In this document: piece by piece, positions 30,890 through 41,929 of the stretch
How positions within the stretch are numbered: position 1 is the stretch's first letter
Layout of the letters: each line of letters opens with the position of its first letter
Assembly: GCA_034387635.1 (NCBI GenBank)
Contig: JAOANU010000002.1
Coordinates: forward strand, 124,001 to 188,000
Direction of reading: 5' to 3'
Origin: Rhodosporidiobolus odoratus
Taxonomy: Eukaryota; Basidiomycota; Microbotryomycetes; Sporidiobolales; Sporidiobolaceae
Length of the DNA: 64,000 nt
The notes under the pieces: model-generated
Seen by the model: the letters and a program-made list of their open reading frames with translations, nothing else
Databases searched by the model: none
What the model was told of the DNA's origin: nothing
Position numbers and translations under genes: made by a program

Positions 30890-33103
30890 ATGGGCAAAAC
30901 ACCCAAGACCAGCTCCGTACGCCCTTATCTTGACTGTACATGCTACTGTGTCACTTAGCCTTGGCCCGCAGATCACCGTCACCTGGAAGGTTGACCGACT
31001 CGAGGAAGAACTCGGGTCTACGTACGATGACGAGAAACTGCAGAACTTTCGGCGAGAGGTACCTTCACGTGCATCATGAGCGCAACCGCCGATTGTGGGC
31101 TGACTACTTCGTGACTACCTCGCAATCTACCATGTTCGACCAACACTGATGGGACCTGTTTTGTGAGGTGATTGCTTCCCTCTACCTCGTGATGTGACTA
31201 CCAGCTCATCATATCGAATCAAAAGACCATGGAAGAAGAAGGGACATTGGCATTGGGCATATTCCTGCATGCACACCCGCGAACATCGGAGAAAACCAGC
31301 GAGGGGAAGTGGTCTCGCAAGGACGTCAAGTATTGGGGCGAGGTACGTAAGTGCGATCTCTTGTCGAGCAGCGCGTACTAATTGCTCCACCCGCATAGCT
31401 TCTCACTGTAGATGGTGAGGTCCTAGAAACCATAACGAGTACGTAAAACTGATTAGCGTGTCACGCCAATACTTACGACTTCTCCCGATTAGGCGGTGGC
31501 AAACGCCTGATTATGGATCAGGACTTTGATGGCTGCGGTACTGCTGAGATTGTCAGTTGGGAGGAGCTTTATTGGGAGAATGAGACGGTGGAGCGGGATG
31601 TGCGTGAGACCCCTATATCTGCGCCGAATCCTGACTCACGGTTCTCTTCGCAAACTTGACCGTTCAGGATGCGTTCATCATCCGACTCACGATAACCACG
31701 CCGTCGGATCTTCCGCCACCACCCGACGAAGAAGAAGAGCCACCGGAATCCTCCTTCTCCGAGTCTTTATGCGAGGCCTTCATGAGCTTCTTCGAAGATC
31801 CAGCTGCCTCGGATGTGCGCTTCGTCCTTCCAGCCACCGGTACTTGACAAAGGTCCCGAGAATTGGTCGCAAACAAGCGATTCTTGATGGCTCGTTCTTC
31901 GTACTTCAAATCTAGTTCGTACCTTCTCTCAGCTTCTGCACTAGCTAAATACCTAACGCTCTGCCTTCAGTGTTCTCGTCTCGTCAGGATCGCTGAGGGC
32001 GCGGCTGCGGACGTCGAGAGCGACGATGCACGACCGGCGAAACGCGTCAAACGAGAACCAAGTCAGGCAGACCCGTCAGTATGGGTATTTGACGACGACT
32101 CGCTTGACTGGCTACACGAGGAATGGTTGGAAAAGTACGGTCCAGAAGACAACGGCGAACGGGCAGCTGCCGACGAAGCGGAAGAAGGGAACGGGCATGA
32201 GAACGATGGAAAAGCGGCGGTCAAGATTACCGATACTGGGTGCATTGTCGGCCTCTTTTGAGCTTCTTCAGGTCAATCTGGTCCGTTTCGTGTTCAGGTA
32301 TATCACCTACTGCGCCATGCTCTACTACCTTTATACAGAGCGCATCGAGTTTACCGCCCTCGCCTCCGATTTCACCGTCAAACTTCTGAAACGAGACAGC
32401 AGTGACAAGACGGCCGACAGCGACAGTACCACGACTTCCGCTGAAGAAACCGAACTAGACTTCAAGTCACGGCGCGCCTACCTCCCCGCTCGAACGGAAA
32501 AGAACGACTATCCAGTCGAGCCCGCCAGCGCCCACGCTATTTATCGCCTCGCCGACAAACTCGACAACGATGATCTGAAGGAGGAGGCCAAAGAAGCTAT
32601 AGTAGACGGTTTCACCATGGACAATGTGCGCTTTCTTTGCTCGTTCCCTCTGCTCTGGCCGGTCATGATACCGCAATCTTAGCTTGAATTCACCCTATTT
32701 CTTACTGCTGCAGGTACTCTATGAGTTGATCTCGACGTTCTCGTACCAGTTTGACGAGATCCAAGAAGCGGCATTGGAATTTGCGTGGGAGCACTGGGTA
32801 AGAGCAGCTTTTCATAACCTATTCATCTCCCTTCCTTCCGAACCATCCGCGTGCCTATTCATCTCCCTTCCTTCCGAACCATCCGCGTGCCCATCAGTGA
32901 ATTCGCCTGCTGTGTGCGCGCATCGGCTCACAGCGCATGCCTCAGCAAGCAAAAGCACCTGCTCACAGATTCTCTGCTGTTTCCTGCAGGAAGAGGTCAA
33001 GGCCACATCAGCCTTCAAGCGAGTTCTGGCCGAGAACGGCAAAATTGCAGGAGGATTTGATATTCTTACGAAGCTACTTACAGGGCTGTCTGGATCAAAG
33101 TAG
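30890..33103 (+). pseudogene. MATH-BTB gene, copy 2, with disabling lesions
   Basis: Exon order follows the intact copy: MGKTPKTSS, ITVTWKVDRLEEEL, STMFDQH-stop-WDLF, ALGIFLHA...KWSRKDVKYW, a short MATH exon, DAFIIRLTI, BTB start (LCEAFMSFFEDPAASDVRF), LVANKRFLMARSSYF, an acidic exon ending ITDTG, YITYCAMLYYLYTERIEF...YRLADKLD, LYELISTFSYQFDEIQEAALEF, and a last exon ending LTKLLTGLSGSK (stop 33101-33103). Lesions: TGA at 31147-31149 where the intact copy has DNDRW; the acceptor before that exon reads CGCAA where the other copies have GCAG; and TGA at 31845-31847 inside BTB with a two-base length change. The distal BTB and BACK-like exons are open. It could still make a shortened BTB protein from an internal start. 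An internal intron holds a 36-bp tandem duplication. Confidence 0.62.
32818..32889. repeat. 36-bp perfect tandem duplication
   Basis: Two identical 36-bp units (32818-32853 and 32854-32889), each containing CATCTCCCTTCCTTCCGAAC, in the last intron of MATH-BTB copy 2. The duplication probably arose by replication slippage. Confidence 0.9.
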
Positions 33104-33385
33104 AGCGGTTTTATCGCAGTTCGCTTTGGAAGTGTTTTTTGTTCTCGTGTCTTCCGGCTTCGCATATGGGCATCTTGCTTCGAGTCCTGCGGCAGCTCTT
33201 AGTGTAGGGAGACTGAATGCTATGTCTGCAAGCGCTCACGGCGAAAGTTCAGCGCTGCTGGCTGTGACCTTGCTCAGCCATCCCTCATCCGTCGCGGTCT
33301 CTCTTCGGCTCTTCCTTCACCCGTCGTTCCCGCTCAAGTACTCCGATCGCCAACCCACACCACACAGCTCCTGTATATCTACACC

Positions 33386-34042
33386 ATGGACCCCCGCATC
33401 CCCTCCACCGATCTCTCTGCGGAAGAAGCGAAACCAGTGACGGACTTCATCGCAAAGTCGCCAAACTCGACGTACACCATCGATGAGCGGACAAAGGGCG
33501 CAAAGACTGTACGTAGCTCTTTAGTCGTCAGCTGCTCCGGCTCGAGCAGCTCATCAGGCTGACGTTGTGATGCTTCCGTTTAGGTCGAGTTGTGCCGAAC
33601 AGGAGGAACGGAAGGAACAGCAGGACGAGACTGCCGAGAGATTGCGCAAGACGTAACGAAGGTGCGCTCCAACCCATTGTCTGCCGACCTGTTCGCGGGC
33701 CGGGAACTGACCCCCTCCTGCTCTTCCTTTCCCCACCTTGCTATTCTCGCCGTCTCCTACCTCCCGCCCCATCCCCGTCCGTCTTCCCACAGGTCTTCGC
33801 CCTGATGCAGAAGCAAGGCTTCTTCTGCCAGCTGCCCTTTGACCCGACACACACCGAAATCGGTACGTCCACCTTTGCCTTGCCTCGGCTTCTACTTCCC
33901 TTCTAGCTTGCCCTGCTTACCCTGCTTGACCTTCCTCGCCGTCCGACATGGACTCCCGACTTTGCTCACCTTCCCTCTTCCTCGACTCGCAGAGTGTATC
34001 CGAATCAACAAGATCATAGCACGACAGTCCTTAGCCAAATAG
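33386..34042 (+). CDS. small hypothetical protein, 106 aa
   Basis: Four exons: 33386-33508, 33584-33661, 33793-33862 and 33993-34042 (107 codons with TAG). Donors are GTACGT, GTGCGC and GTACGT, with AG acceptors; phases agree, which supports a real gene. The protein starts MDPRIPSTDLSAEEAKP and has a mid segment VFALMQKQGFFCQLP. It is hydrophilic with no signal, membrane span or known motif. I do not recognise it. It follows MATH-BTB copy 2 on the same strand after 282 bases. Confidence 0.6.
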
Positions 34043-34197
34043 CCCGATGTATAAATAGCAAGCCGTAATCGTTGGCAGTACCGCGAGTGCAAGTGCCGCG
34101 GCCGCATGTCGCGAAGGCAAGTTGGTACACGAGCTTTCGGAGTGCCTCACGCCGGAGATGTACTGTAAGAGTTCGCATTGCGAAGGGAATAAATTGA

Positions 34198-35037
34198 CTA
34201 AGCTTCGATATCGAAGGCGAGAACGTCTGCAGTCCCGACCGTAACGAGTCAGCTTGAGCCCATGTCCCCAGCTAAGCTAGAGAGTCGACAGATAGAGGGA
34301 AAGGGACTACTGGTGCAAGAAAAGGCAAAAATAATATTCAGGAGAAGGCTCGCAAAGGCTCGACTGACCGACGTTGTAAGGCTTGGTGTGCTCCTTGTAC
34401 GCCTCGTGTGCCTCGTGTGTGGCATATACTCCGAGCGCCTTCTCGTCCTCGAGCTCGGCAAACAGCACTATGAGAAGAGGCGCACCAGCGGGGGAAAGCA
34501 GGAAGGAAGCGAGGAGGGAAGGGAGGGAAGGCGTAGGCAGTCAGCTGACTAGCGGAAAAACCTCGCCGCCCTGAACGGTACACGTTGCACGCTCGAACAA
34601 GGCGTAAGAACGGCGAAAAAGGCACGGGAACCGCACCGAAATCAAGGAAGAGATCAGAAAAAAAGGAAAGACTGACTGATATCCCACCCTTGAGACCTCC
34701 ACTTGGTACTTTCGAGCGGTGGACCAACTGAGCATCGCTTCAATCCAGGGATCTTGCCTGCAGGCGAGAAGCGACGAGAGCATCAAAGATGCCGGGGCCG
34801 AGTGAGCGAAAGGGGCGGGAGGCGGACGTCGACAGCAGCAGGCGGGAGCGCCGAGAACGAAGACCGGTCACGTGTACCACAGTTAAATTGCCAAGCGTGT
34901 TCGTCAGCTCTCGCATAATGTGCAGAAGGAGATGCGAACTTGCCGACCATGCCCGCTCCGGCAGCTTGAACCGTCTGAACGATGTCGGCGGGTTGTTTGC
35001 CGTTCAGCTTGGTGAGTACGCAGTGCAGGATTGCCAT
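34198..35037 (-). CDS. stress-responsive alpha/beta-barrel (Dabb) domain protein, 100 aa
   Basis: Four exons on the minus strand: 34944-35037, 34677-34757, 34369-34467 and 34198-34226 (303 bases). The pattern is that of a one-domain Dabb protein: MAILHCVLTKL at the start (beta-1), GKIPGLKRCSVGP (the conserved K-I-P-G turn), SQGWDIMLFAELEDEKAL, YATHEAHEAYKEHTKP (helix) and a C-terminal DVLAFDIEA. Dabb proteins are small ferredoxin-fold homodimers; some are stress-induced, others are cyclases or heme-related. Function here is unknown. Intron 1 can only be spliced in frame with a GC donor (GCAAGT at 34938-34943, acceptor TGCAG), giving the joined MVGKIPG. Confidence 0.82.
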
Positions 35038-35422
35038 GTTGTGCCGAGAAAGAAACGAAGCAGTGTACGAGAAGTCGAAGAGTGAAGGGAGAAAGTCGCC
35101 GGCCAGTTGAAGCGGACCACCCGAAGCAGCTCAGCCGCCGCCGCTACGCTTGCACATGATCGCAGTACACTGAACTCGAGCGCAGCTGGAGCGGGAGCCG
35201 AGGCAACAGCGCATGATGAAGGTTGAGGACACCGTTGAGAAAAGACTGAGGAAAACCGGCAAAGTCACACATAGCCTTAAAATCGGGCTTAACAGGCAAG
35301 CAAATCAACAACGTTACAGCTGGGTAAATATCGGTACTGTGAACAAGCAAGAGATGGAAGAATAGGAGTAGAAACCGAGTGAAACAGAGAGGTGAGATCA
35401 CGGAAAGCGGCGCCGAGGAGGT
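35038..35422. other. intergenic
   Basis: Between the Dabb gene start and the thiolase stop on the same strand. It should hold the Dabb promoter; nothing specific was recognised. Confidence 0.5.
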
Positions 35423-37383
35423 TTACTGCTCGTTGACGATGAGCGAGGCCGCGCCCATACCTACGAGAAGTCAGACGAGTAGTCGAGTTAGCACAAGGCC
35501 GGAGAGGTGGAGACCATGCCGAGCGAATAGATAAGGTCGCAATAGGGAAGAAAAGGCAAAAAGAGAAAGCCAGCTTACCGCTTCCGATGCACATCGACGT
35601 GCAGATGATCTTGGCGCCGCTGCGCTTCGCCTCGGAGAGAGCAGTCGCGATCTGCCTAGCGCCCGTGGCGCCCAGAGGGTGTCTGCGAGGTAAGGTTGGA
35701 AAGGGGGAATAACAAGGAAGTTCAGCATAATGATCGTGATGCAGTAGCAGAACGGCAGGAAGCCCCGTCTCGTCGACGCACTGCGCCCAACGGTGAGAGG
35801 TAAGGAAGAACGCGGACGTACCCAAAGGCAATTGCGCCTCCGTTCGGGTTGACCTTGGCGTAGTCAAGTCCGAGGTGCTCGATGGACATGACAGCTTGCG
35901 AGGCAAAGGCTGTACGTGGTGAATCGAAATCAGTAAGCCAGCCGTGCGCTATACTTTGTGACGGAACCAACTCACCCTCGTTGATCTCCCAAAGGTCAAC
36001 ATCGTCCTTCGAGATGCCCGCCTTCTCCAGCACTTTCGGGATGGCGTACGCCGGCCCGATACCCATGAGTTTAGGCTCGACACCCGCCACCGCGACGCAG
36101 CAAAACTTGGCGAGGATGGGAAGACCGAGTTCTTGCGCTTTGGAGCGTCGGGTGAGGAGGACGGCAGCGGCGCCGTCGGAAACCTATGGCGTGTCCAAGC
36201 ACCCGAGCTGTAAGTAGCGCTGCGCGCTTGCATAGATCGTGGCGGAGAGCACGAGGACGAAGTCACGCACCTGCGAAGCGTTACCGGCATGCGTCGACCC
36301 GGTCTTGCTGAACACCGGCTTTAGCTTGCCCAAGCTCTCCTTCGTGACACCATCACGGATCCCGTCATCGCGATCCAGCACGACCTCGTGCTCTTCCTCC
36401 GTCTTCGGGTCAATAACCTTGACCTTGACAGGGACGATCTCTTCCTTGAACTTGCCGGCTTTCTGGGCGGCTGCGGCGCGCTGGAAAGACTGAGCGGCGA
36501 AGGCGTCCTGGGCTTCGCGAGAGACGTTGTAGGTAGCAGCGACATTCTCGCCTGCGAGGTAAGGATGATTAATCCCGCGTCCACGAGGGTGAGGGAAGGT
36601 GACGAACTCGTGATGCCCATCGGCAGGAGACAGTCCGCCGCTTCAGGACACTCAAGCACAGTGTCGGAGAACTATGAATCAATTCCGGTTCAGCACGAAC
36701 GACGAACACGAGACAAACGGGTTGACATACCTTTTCTGGCATCGCTCCCGCTCCATAGCCCTGCGTCATGCTCTCGACTCCCGCGCCAATACCGATGTCG
36801 ATCTGACCAGCCGCAATCTGCAAGGCAATGTGGTTGACGGCGATCAAGCCCGAGGAGCATTGGCGGTTGACGGTCGCGATGGAAGAGGTGGTGGGGTAGC
36901 CGGCTAAAGGAAGAACGGATTAGCTCGTCCCCAGACGGTGTTACCCGTTCTATATACGCATTGGGGAGAAAGCAGAGGCGTACCAGCGAGTTGCGCCATG
37001 CGAGAAACGGTTGCCGCACCACCAGCGGCCAGAACACTCCCAACCTGAATCTCCTCAACCAACTCTTTCTTGATGCCGCTGCGATCAGCGACGGCATTGA
37101 AGACGGCGACAAGCATATCCTCTGGGCAAGAGTCCTTGAAGCCACCCTTCTTGGCCCTGGTCATGGGAGTACGGGCGACGGCGCAGATGACGACATCTTG
37201 AGGGTTTTGAGCGATGAGGGCGGACTTGCCACCTGGAGTAAGGTGGGATACGAGACCGGAGAGGCCCTCTTTGGCAGCAGAAGCGGCGTTAGTGAAGGTT
37301 GAGCTGTGGAGAGTGAAGTGGGGGGAGGTCAAAGTCGATTGTGTTCGAGGGCTCGGATGATGAGAGCAGTTCACGTACGTCAT
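35423..37383 (-). CDS. POT1: 3-ketoacyl-CoA thiolase (peroxisomal type), 426 aa
   Basis: Nine exons on the minus strand: 37379-37383 (ATGAC only), 36984-37303, 36731-36903, 36608-36671, 36271-36551, 35976-36183, 35822-35909, 35579-35682 and 35423-35460; 1281 bases. It catalyses the last step of fatty-acid beta-oxidation (thiolysis of 3-ketoacyl-CoA). Catalytic residues are present: Cys in [12 protein letters not shown], His in [20 protein letters not shown], and Cys in [19 protein letters not shown] and GIGPAYAIP fit the ACAA1/Fox3 type. Targeting: the N-terminal GLSGLVSHL fits the PTS2 spacing (L-x5-H-L), but the first Arg/Lys is Gly. The C-terminus is NEQ, not a PTS1. Peroxisomal location is therefore inferred from the family, and cytosolic or mitochondrial location is possible. 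Confidence 0.93.
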
Positions 37384-37795
37384 GGTGTGCTGTGAGAGAG
37401 GTATAGAGGGGTGAGAGTCGTATGAATTGAGTGCAAGAGAGAGTTGCTTCGTGTTCAGTCAGCGGGTTCTGTGTTGCCGGATTCCGAAAGTGATGAGACA
37501 TTTTTCTCATTTCGACTGCAGCGTGAAAGCGGTGAGCCGCCATCGTCCTCTCATCCAGTTCTTCCCCGTCCAGCTGAATGTGTCACCGACAAAAACGAAC
37601 CCCAAGCAACGACAACAAAGATTGACAGCGACGCGAGCAAGACTCGAGACCCGGTCAGGAAAACTGAAAACAGCTCGACAGACGATGTGGCGCGACGGTG
37701 GTGCGAACAGATAGTCGTGACGCGCACGGCTTCGGTGGATTCATACGCAGAGGAACTACGCCGGCGGGTCGTTTGGGCCACCCGTTCAATGCCCT

Positions 37796-38799
37796 CTAGC
37801 CCACTTTCGCAGGTTCTCGTGATGCTCGTCGTCCTCCGAATCTGCCGGTATCGGGCGCAGCACTCAGCACGATGGGAGCGACAGTCTGCAACAATCGACG
37901 TACCCGTATGTACCCCGATAGGCGTGCTCGGCCTAGGCGCACCCCACCTCTTCGCAATCTGCTCGTAACTCTTGCATCGCTCGAGGTCGTGCTGGAGGCT
38001 CTGAAGGTTGCTCAAGCGACAATCGATGGCAAAGAGGTGAGCCCTCAGATTGTGGTTGTCTGACAAAGTGATGGCAGGACCAGTCAGCCGGGGCGAAAAA
38101 CACAGGAGGAATAGAACAACGGAACTGCGCCGATTGTAGGAACCGAAGACGGGTACTGCGTTGACTGTACGGGTCAGCTGTCTCTGCTGGGTTGCCGAAG
38201 CAGAAACGGAAGCTTGACTGACTCGATTCCGCTCCTGGCAGGCTCGACCTCCCTCCCTTCTTCGCCTCCGCTTCTTCCTTGATTTGCCCTGTACGTTGCA
38301 GGATGTGCTCGACCGTCAACTTGGCCTCAGCGGAAGGCTGTAAAGGAGCGTTAGCTACTCGCGTGACTAGAACAGTGAAGTGCGCACAGTACCGAGAACG
38401 CGGTAAAGAAAGAGGCGAAACCGGTTGGCCTCGAGGGCTTTGAGAGTGTGCTGCAATAGCTCGAAGCGCGCCTGTTCCTCTGCAACCCGGGTAGTGATTC
38501 AGTCTCGGCTAGCGCAGAGGGAGCGCTAGAACACGTTGTACCTTGTGCGGGTGCTATTTCGGGAGGAAACAAATTAGTCTTATGGCAGCGCAGGGAAGGT
38601 TCAACCTCGACTGACCAGGCATGTCCCTCTCCAGCTTCTCGATGATGGGCATATCCCTAATGATTTGCACCGTAAACACCTCCAGGTCCGCGTGTTCGTG
38701 GCCTTGAAGTTCGTCGAGGTCTGCTGCGCCAGGATAAGGTGGTGGCGGCGTGAGTAGGCTGCGTTCCAGTTGCGCCGAGGTTTCTTTGTGCGTAGCCAT
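37796..38799 (-). CDS. unrecognised helical protein with a 12-nt micro-exon
   Basis: Exons on the minus strand: 38616-38799, 38542-38553 (12 nt), 38388-38479, 38223-38337, then an exon starting at 38059. Phases agree through these. The protein begins MATHKETSAQLERSLLTPPP and continues with predicted helices (ADLEVFTVQIIRDMPIIEKL, EEQARFELLQHTLKALEANR, AEAKLTVEHILQRTG, LRAHLFAIDCRLSNLQSLQH, LERCKSYEQIAKRW). It looks like a coiled-coil or helical-bundle subunit. No family was recognised. The 3' end is uncertain: after KRWGAP the frame stays open to 37551 but loses coding character, while another frame ends at a TAG at 37796-37798. Confidence 0.6.
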
Positions 38800-39125
38800 G
38801 TTTCTGATGCTACCTTGCGTTCTGTGAGCGTTAGGCGATGATGAGGTGGATGGTGGAAGGCGAAGGCTCCGCGGACACTGGCTGATATGGTTGCACCGCC
38901 CGGTCGCCAGGCTTGTAACTGGCGTCTGGACATGTCCTTCACCCCTCAAGCTTCGATACGCTGTCACCTCGAGCTAGGCAAGGGAAGGATAGCCAGTCAC
39001 CCATGACTCAATGCATCTCTCGCTTGAGAAGGTCCCTCTCGTTCCTCATGGTACAGCCTGTCGAGAAACAGGAAGAAACACGCCTTGCGCACCTCGTCCA
39101 CCCCCTCTTCAAGCTACATCTCCTC
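38800..39125. other. intergenic
   Basis: Between the helical-protein gene start and the stop of the RS-rich gene, both on the minus strand. Nothing was seen. Confidence 0.5.
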
Positions 39126-41421
39126 TCACACACTGATCCCCATCGCCTCCGGTCCCGGCTTGATCTCCCCACTCGCCAGCTTAGTCCGTTCCTTCGCCGC
39201 GTCCCTGTCCGCCAGCGCCGAGTTGAGCGCTGCGTCAAGCTTGAGAGAGGCGAGGATGCGGTCGTTGTGGGCGGGGTAGAGGGCGATGCGGTCACGACGT
39301 TGACGGATGATCTGCGGCGCAAAAGAAAAAGAGGATTTCTCAGCAATTGCCCTCGTGAAACGAGAGAGACTCAAGCATGGAACAGAAAGAAAAAAGCCAA
39401 TGCTCACCTCAGCCTCGAATTCGGTCCCAGGACTGATCATCATCCCCTGCGTGACCCCCTGCACGCTAACCAACAACCCCCCAGCAGTCCTAGGCAAAAA
39501 CCTAGCCAACACCGCCGTCCGTCTCTTGATCTCAGTCAACTTGACTCGTTCCTCCCGATCCTTCGCAAATTGCTCCTCTTGGGCTTGACGATCAGCAGCG
39601 TACTTAGCGTCTTGCGCGGCGCGTTCGGCGGCGAGACGTTCCCGCTCTCGGGCGAGGGCGGCTACTTCTTCTGCGGTTGGTACAGGAACCAGGGCAGGTT
39701 CGAGCATGTGTGAGCGAGAAGAAGAGGCGGAAGGAGGGGTTTGAGAACGAGCGGCGGTAGCAGTGGCAAGGGGAGGCGTTTCAGATACAGGCAAGGGTGC
39801 TTGTCCCGGGAAGGGTGCCGAAGTGCTGGATGGCTGAATGGAGCGCCAGGCCTTCGGACCAGTCGGCACAACGGGGAGGGCGGAAGAGCTGCTGGACGCC
39901 GCAGGGCGTGCTGGGAGTGCCGCAGGTCCGCGAGGCGCACCTGGGGGCGGGCGGGATGGAAGCCCTGAGCCCCGACCCCGAGGCCCGGTAGGAATGCCAG
40001 TGGAAGCTTCGCCGCTTGCAGCGGAAGGGCCAATAGGGATAGAGGCAGAACCTCTGAAGGCACGAGGTCCGGTAGGAACGCCCGCAAGACCAGGAGGTGG
40101 AGAAGCTGCACGAGGTGGTGGAGAGTAGCGGCGAGGCGGAGGTGATCGTGAGCGCATACGATGCGGCGGAGGCGAAGAAGGAGAGCGGAGACGAGAGAGC
40201 GGCGGTGAGGAAGGGGAGCGGGCGCGCCGAGGTGGAGGTGAGGAAGAACGGCGTCGGGGTGGAGGGGAAGCGGGTGAGGGTGAGCGCCGTCGTGCGCTGT
40301 TGCCGTACGGATAGTCGTCCTCCATCATGCTTCCACGCTGGGGACGAGGCGGAAGACCGCGAGATGATGCCATTGAACCAATCGAATCGGCACGAGAAGT
40401 CCGCTTCGCCTTGCGAAAAATCATGTCGTCCTCGGCAGTCTCTTCTGGCAACTCGCGCTTCGGCGCACGCGCAGTGAAGGGAGCATGTGAAGGCGGCGGG
40501 ACGTGCGGTTTCGGCGAGCGAGATGTAGATCGCCTTCTTTCTCTGCTGCGGAAGCTTGCCGGAGGTGGAGAGCGAGAACGCCGACGGCTGAAAGGCGGAG
40601 GAGAGTAGCCGCGGTCGAAGGGAGGAGGTGAGCGAGAGAAGGAACGACCGCGAGGCGGCCCGTAGCTTCGAGGCGGGGGAGAGCGGTCGCGGCGCCTCAG
40701 GAACTCGGGAGAAGGAGGACCGCGGCCCCCGCCCTGGTAGGCGCGGGGCGGAGGAGAGCGGCTACGAGAGACTGAACGGCGGAGGTAGGCTGTGGACCAA
40801 TGCGAGTGAGTGAACTGTGCCTCTGTCAGAGAAGGCAGAGACGAATGCACGCGGCGGCGACCTCGACAGCGGTCTCCTCCTGACAGGCGGCGAGTCCATA
40901 TACTCTCTCCACGCCCCGGCATATCGCGGAGGCCCTCTCCTCCCAGCGCCCGGTGGCGGACTCCTACTCCTGCTCCTACTCCAGCTTCTCCCGCTACGAA
41001 AGCTGCTGGCCGGGCTTGGGCTCCTTCCCCTAGGCCTATCTCGCGGCGGTCCTCGCCTGTCGCGCTCATCAAAGTATGGGTCGTACCGCCCGCCCCCACC
41101 GGCGCGTCCTGCTCCCCTTGCACCGGCGAAGAAAGGTTCGCGGTCGTCGCGGTCGAAACTAGGACTACGACCTCTGAAGGGACCTGCGCCTCTTCCTCGA
41201 GGTGGAGCGCGCGGTGCTCTGGGCGCAGGTGGAGACGGTTCGTCCTCTTCCCCCTCCTCTCGCTCGGGTGGAGCGTCCTTGCCGTTTCCCCAAGCAGTTG
41301 GTGGACGTTCGGGAAGACCAGTTGGTTTCTGCGGGAGGACTGGTACCGAGCGAGCGGGTGAGGCTGGTGCAGCTGACTTTGAGCTACTTGGTAGACTGCC
41401 TGGCTTGGGTGGAAGTACCAT
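39126..41421 (-). CDS. large RS/Pro-rich nuclear-type protein, 712 aa
   Basis: Three exons on the minus strand: 40851-41421, 39408-40789 and 39126-39311 (2139 bases), with GTGCAT and GTGAGC donors. The N-terminal part has polyproline and Arg/Gly patches. A long arginine-serine region follows with dozens of RS/SP/RSRSPPP units (SRSRSRSPPP, RRRSRSPPPAS). Repeated GVPTGPRAFRG / GIPTGPRGRG / VVPTGPKAWRS blocks come next. Then there is a charged helix (EVAALARERERLAAERAAQD) and a conserved-looking C-terminal domain (KRRTAVLARFLPRTAGGLLV... NDRILASLKLDAALN). The composition is that of a splicing or mRNA-processing factor localised to speckles; the C-terminal domain was not recognised. High GC leaves long shadow frames on the other strand. 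Confidence 0.8.
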
Positions 41422-41929
41422 GACCGGCGAATTGAGATAGCGATGGGAAGCCTAGGGAGGGAACGAGGCGACTTGTTCGTCTGGGACGCCGAGGGCGGGC
41501 AAGGTTTGTTGAAGGCGACCAGGTGCTCCTGCGTACGCTGTCAATGAAGATGTACGTCTTGATGTGTAATATTCTGGATGGAGAGAAGTGATTCCACAAC
41601 TCTGGCTCTCACAACTCGACACTGGCAGCTTAGACCGCCGAACGAGTCTGCAAGAATATATATAAAGCCTCTACGCATTCTCGAGTAGGCCCTGCCCTCT
41701 CGTACTGCCGTATTACGCTGTGTTCCCTTGGCTTGCTCTCCTTCCCTCGCGATCTTGCATTTCATTCCATACATCCCGTGAAAGCGCGTGCAGAGACCAT
41801 GCTGACGCGTAGATGATCTATGTTGACCCGCACGCCTGTCGTGGTCTCCAGTCAAAGCCCATATTCACCCGCCCAGGCTTCTTTTCTGCCGCCTTTCCCG
41901 CTTTCTCCTGTCAATCCCCTCGATCAGCA
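41422..41929. other. divergent intergenic region
   Basis: Promoter space between the RS-rich gene (minus) and the C2H2 relic (plus). It is CT-rich at 41870-41910. No gene was seen. Confidence 0.5.

Noticed and set aside
40817..41440. 207-codon plus-strand frame opposite the RS-rich gene
   Set aside because: It is the antisense shadow of a repetitive GC-rich coding exon.
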